From NCBI RefSeq assembly GCF_027596085.1, contig NC_072453.1, positions 8,694,448-8,758,447 of the forward strand: a stretch of DNA of 64,000 nt, in the 5' to 3' direction. The stretch comes from Anoplopoma fimbria. Lineage: Eukaryota; Chordata; Actinopteri; Perciformes; Anoplopomatidae. This document shows, piece after piece, positions 63,089 through 64,000 of the stretch (positions within the stretch are counted from its first letter, which is position 1; each line of letters starts with the position of its first letter). A model generated the notes under the pieces. That model was not told the DNA's origin, did no database searches, and saw only the letters and a list, made by a program, of their open reading frames with translations. A program made the translations under genes and the position numbers.

Positions 63089-64000
63089 CTGAGGAAAAAA
63101 ACCGTCTATGTGACAATGGTACAGTGACATCAAACTGCAACACTTAGAACTTCATTTTAGATGAGATTTTAATAATTGTATTCATTAAAATCAATTAATT
63201 TGATACATATGGAGAAAATATTGAGGGTAAATTTTCCACTTACATTGAGGTATTATATTTGGGGAGAAATAAACATGAAGATTTGGAGACAAAAATATAT
63301 TAAAAGGTATGTTAATGATGAGTAAAAAATGATATTACCAGAAATTGGCTGAAGACAGAGGCCTCTAAGACCTCATATATAATGGAGTAGTTGACTTTCT
63401 CCTCCAGATTAGAACTGGACAATATGGATTGAATATATTTCACCAATTATATCAGATTTTATATGACAGTGTGTGCAAAATATTTAAAAATATATATTTT
63501 ATTTGGATAAACATTGTTCAGCCATTGTTCAGCCACTTTTTGCGATTTTGTAGTCTTTATACTTGACGACATATTGGGTTTGTAGTCCTTGTCGTAACCA
63601 TGGGGATGGAATGCATCTCCTGTCATGGTTTGACTCTGTGATGTCATCAAGGGAACCGGCTCTGATCACGAATTCTAGAACTCTGTGACTGAAAACCTTT
63701 AAGTTCCTGATCAACAGAGATTCTTTCATTCGTATCAACGCAAGTGTTGCAGAGCAGTCCGACCTACTTCACAGACGATCTACTACGAAAAACCAGTCTT
63801 CAACAGACAACCACAGTCTTCAACAGACGACCACAGTCTACTACAGACAACCACAGTCTACTACAGACAACCACAGTCTTCAACAGACAACCAGTCTTCA
63901 ACAGACGACCACAGTCTTCAACAGACAACCAGTCTTCAACAGACGACCACAGTCTTCAACAGACGACCACAGTCTTCACAGACGAACAAAGTCTTCAACA
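63089..64000 (-). other. nsf intron (open at the window edge)
   Basis: No exon recognised before the window ends. AT-rich, with a fragment like the 62179 repeat near 63415-63530, then the minisatellite. Confidence 0.75.
63790..64000 (+). repeat. Minisatellite, ~20-bp unit, continuing past the window
   Basis: About eleven units of ACCACAGTCTTCAACAGACG, with 18-bp variants lacking CA and variants reading CTACTACAGACA. Weaker versions of the unit begin near 63762. Confidence 0.92.

Overview
The window is vertebrate genomic DNA, most likely from a percomorph teleost fish. Three multi-exon genes have proteins nearly identical to vertebrate orthologues. The introns and spacers are full of long CA/TG and GA/CT microsatellites, Tc1-type elements with TA target sites, and MITE-like and SINE-like repeats of fish type. 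Nothing prokaryotic and no viral gene was recognised. Exon calls rest on reading splice sites and comparing with remembered ORMDL, WNT and NSF family sequences; no alignment was run.

Layout. (1) 425-2050: a Tc1-like transposon with 217-bp inverted repeats, TA flanks and a transposase frame shifted near its 3' end. (2) 4884-11105, minus strand: ormdl3, complete (3 coding exons, 153 aa, at least one upstream non-coding exon, and a promoter with CRE, GC, E and CCAAT boxes near 11.0-11.1 kb). (3) 11106-21300: spacer with a duplicated MITE-rich block (11179-12680) and several dispersed teleost repeats. (4) 21857-42411, plus strand: wnt3, complete (4 coding exons, 355 aa) with 13.1, 2.8 and 3.6 kb introns, a signal peptide, the acylated-serine motif and 24 cysteine-rich-fold residues of the family. 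(5) 42412-48198: the wnt3 3' UTR and spacer, with four long dinucleotide arrays and more repeats. (6) 48199-63088, minus strand: nsf, the last 15 exons found, equal to human NSF residues 172 to the C-terminus (end of the N domain, D1 and D2 ATPase domains). Its N-terminal exons lie beyond 64000. (7) 63790-64000: a ~20-bp minisatellite running off the window.

wnt3 and nsf are convergent, as WNT3 and NSF are on human 17q21. ormdl3 lies head-to-head with wnt3 but ~10.7 kb away; in human it is on the same chromosome but several Mb distant. The genes do not form a pathway: ormdl3 restrains sphingolipid synthesis in the ER, wnt3 is a secreted morphogen, and nsf recycles SNARE complexes.

I found no undescribed biological system. 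The oddest items are a near-perfect 70-bp palindrome in an nsf intron, complementary CA/TG arrays that could pair within one transcript, a GA microsatellite starting in the wnt3 stop codon, a (CT)n array forming the tract before a wnt3 splice acceptor, a non-canonical nsf C-terminus, a degenerate tRNA-like SINE in wnt3 intron 1, and the nested MITE cluster.
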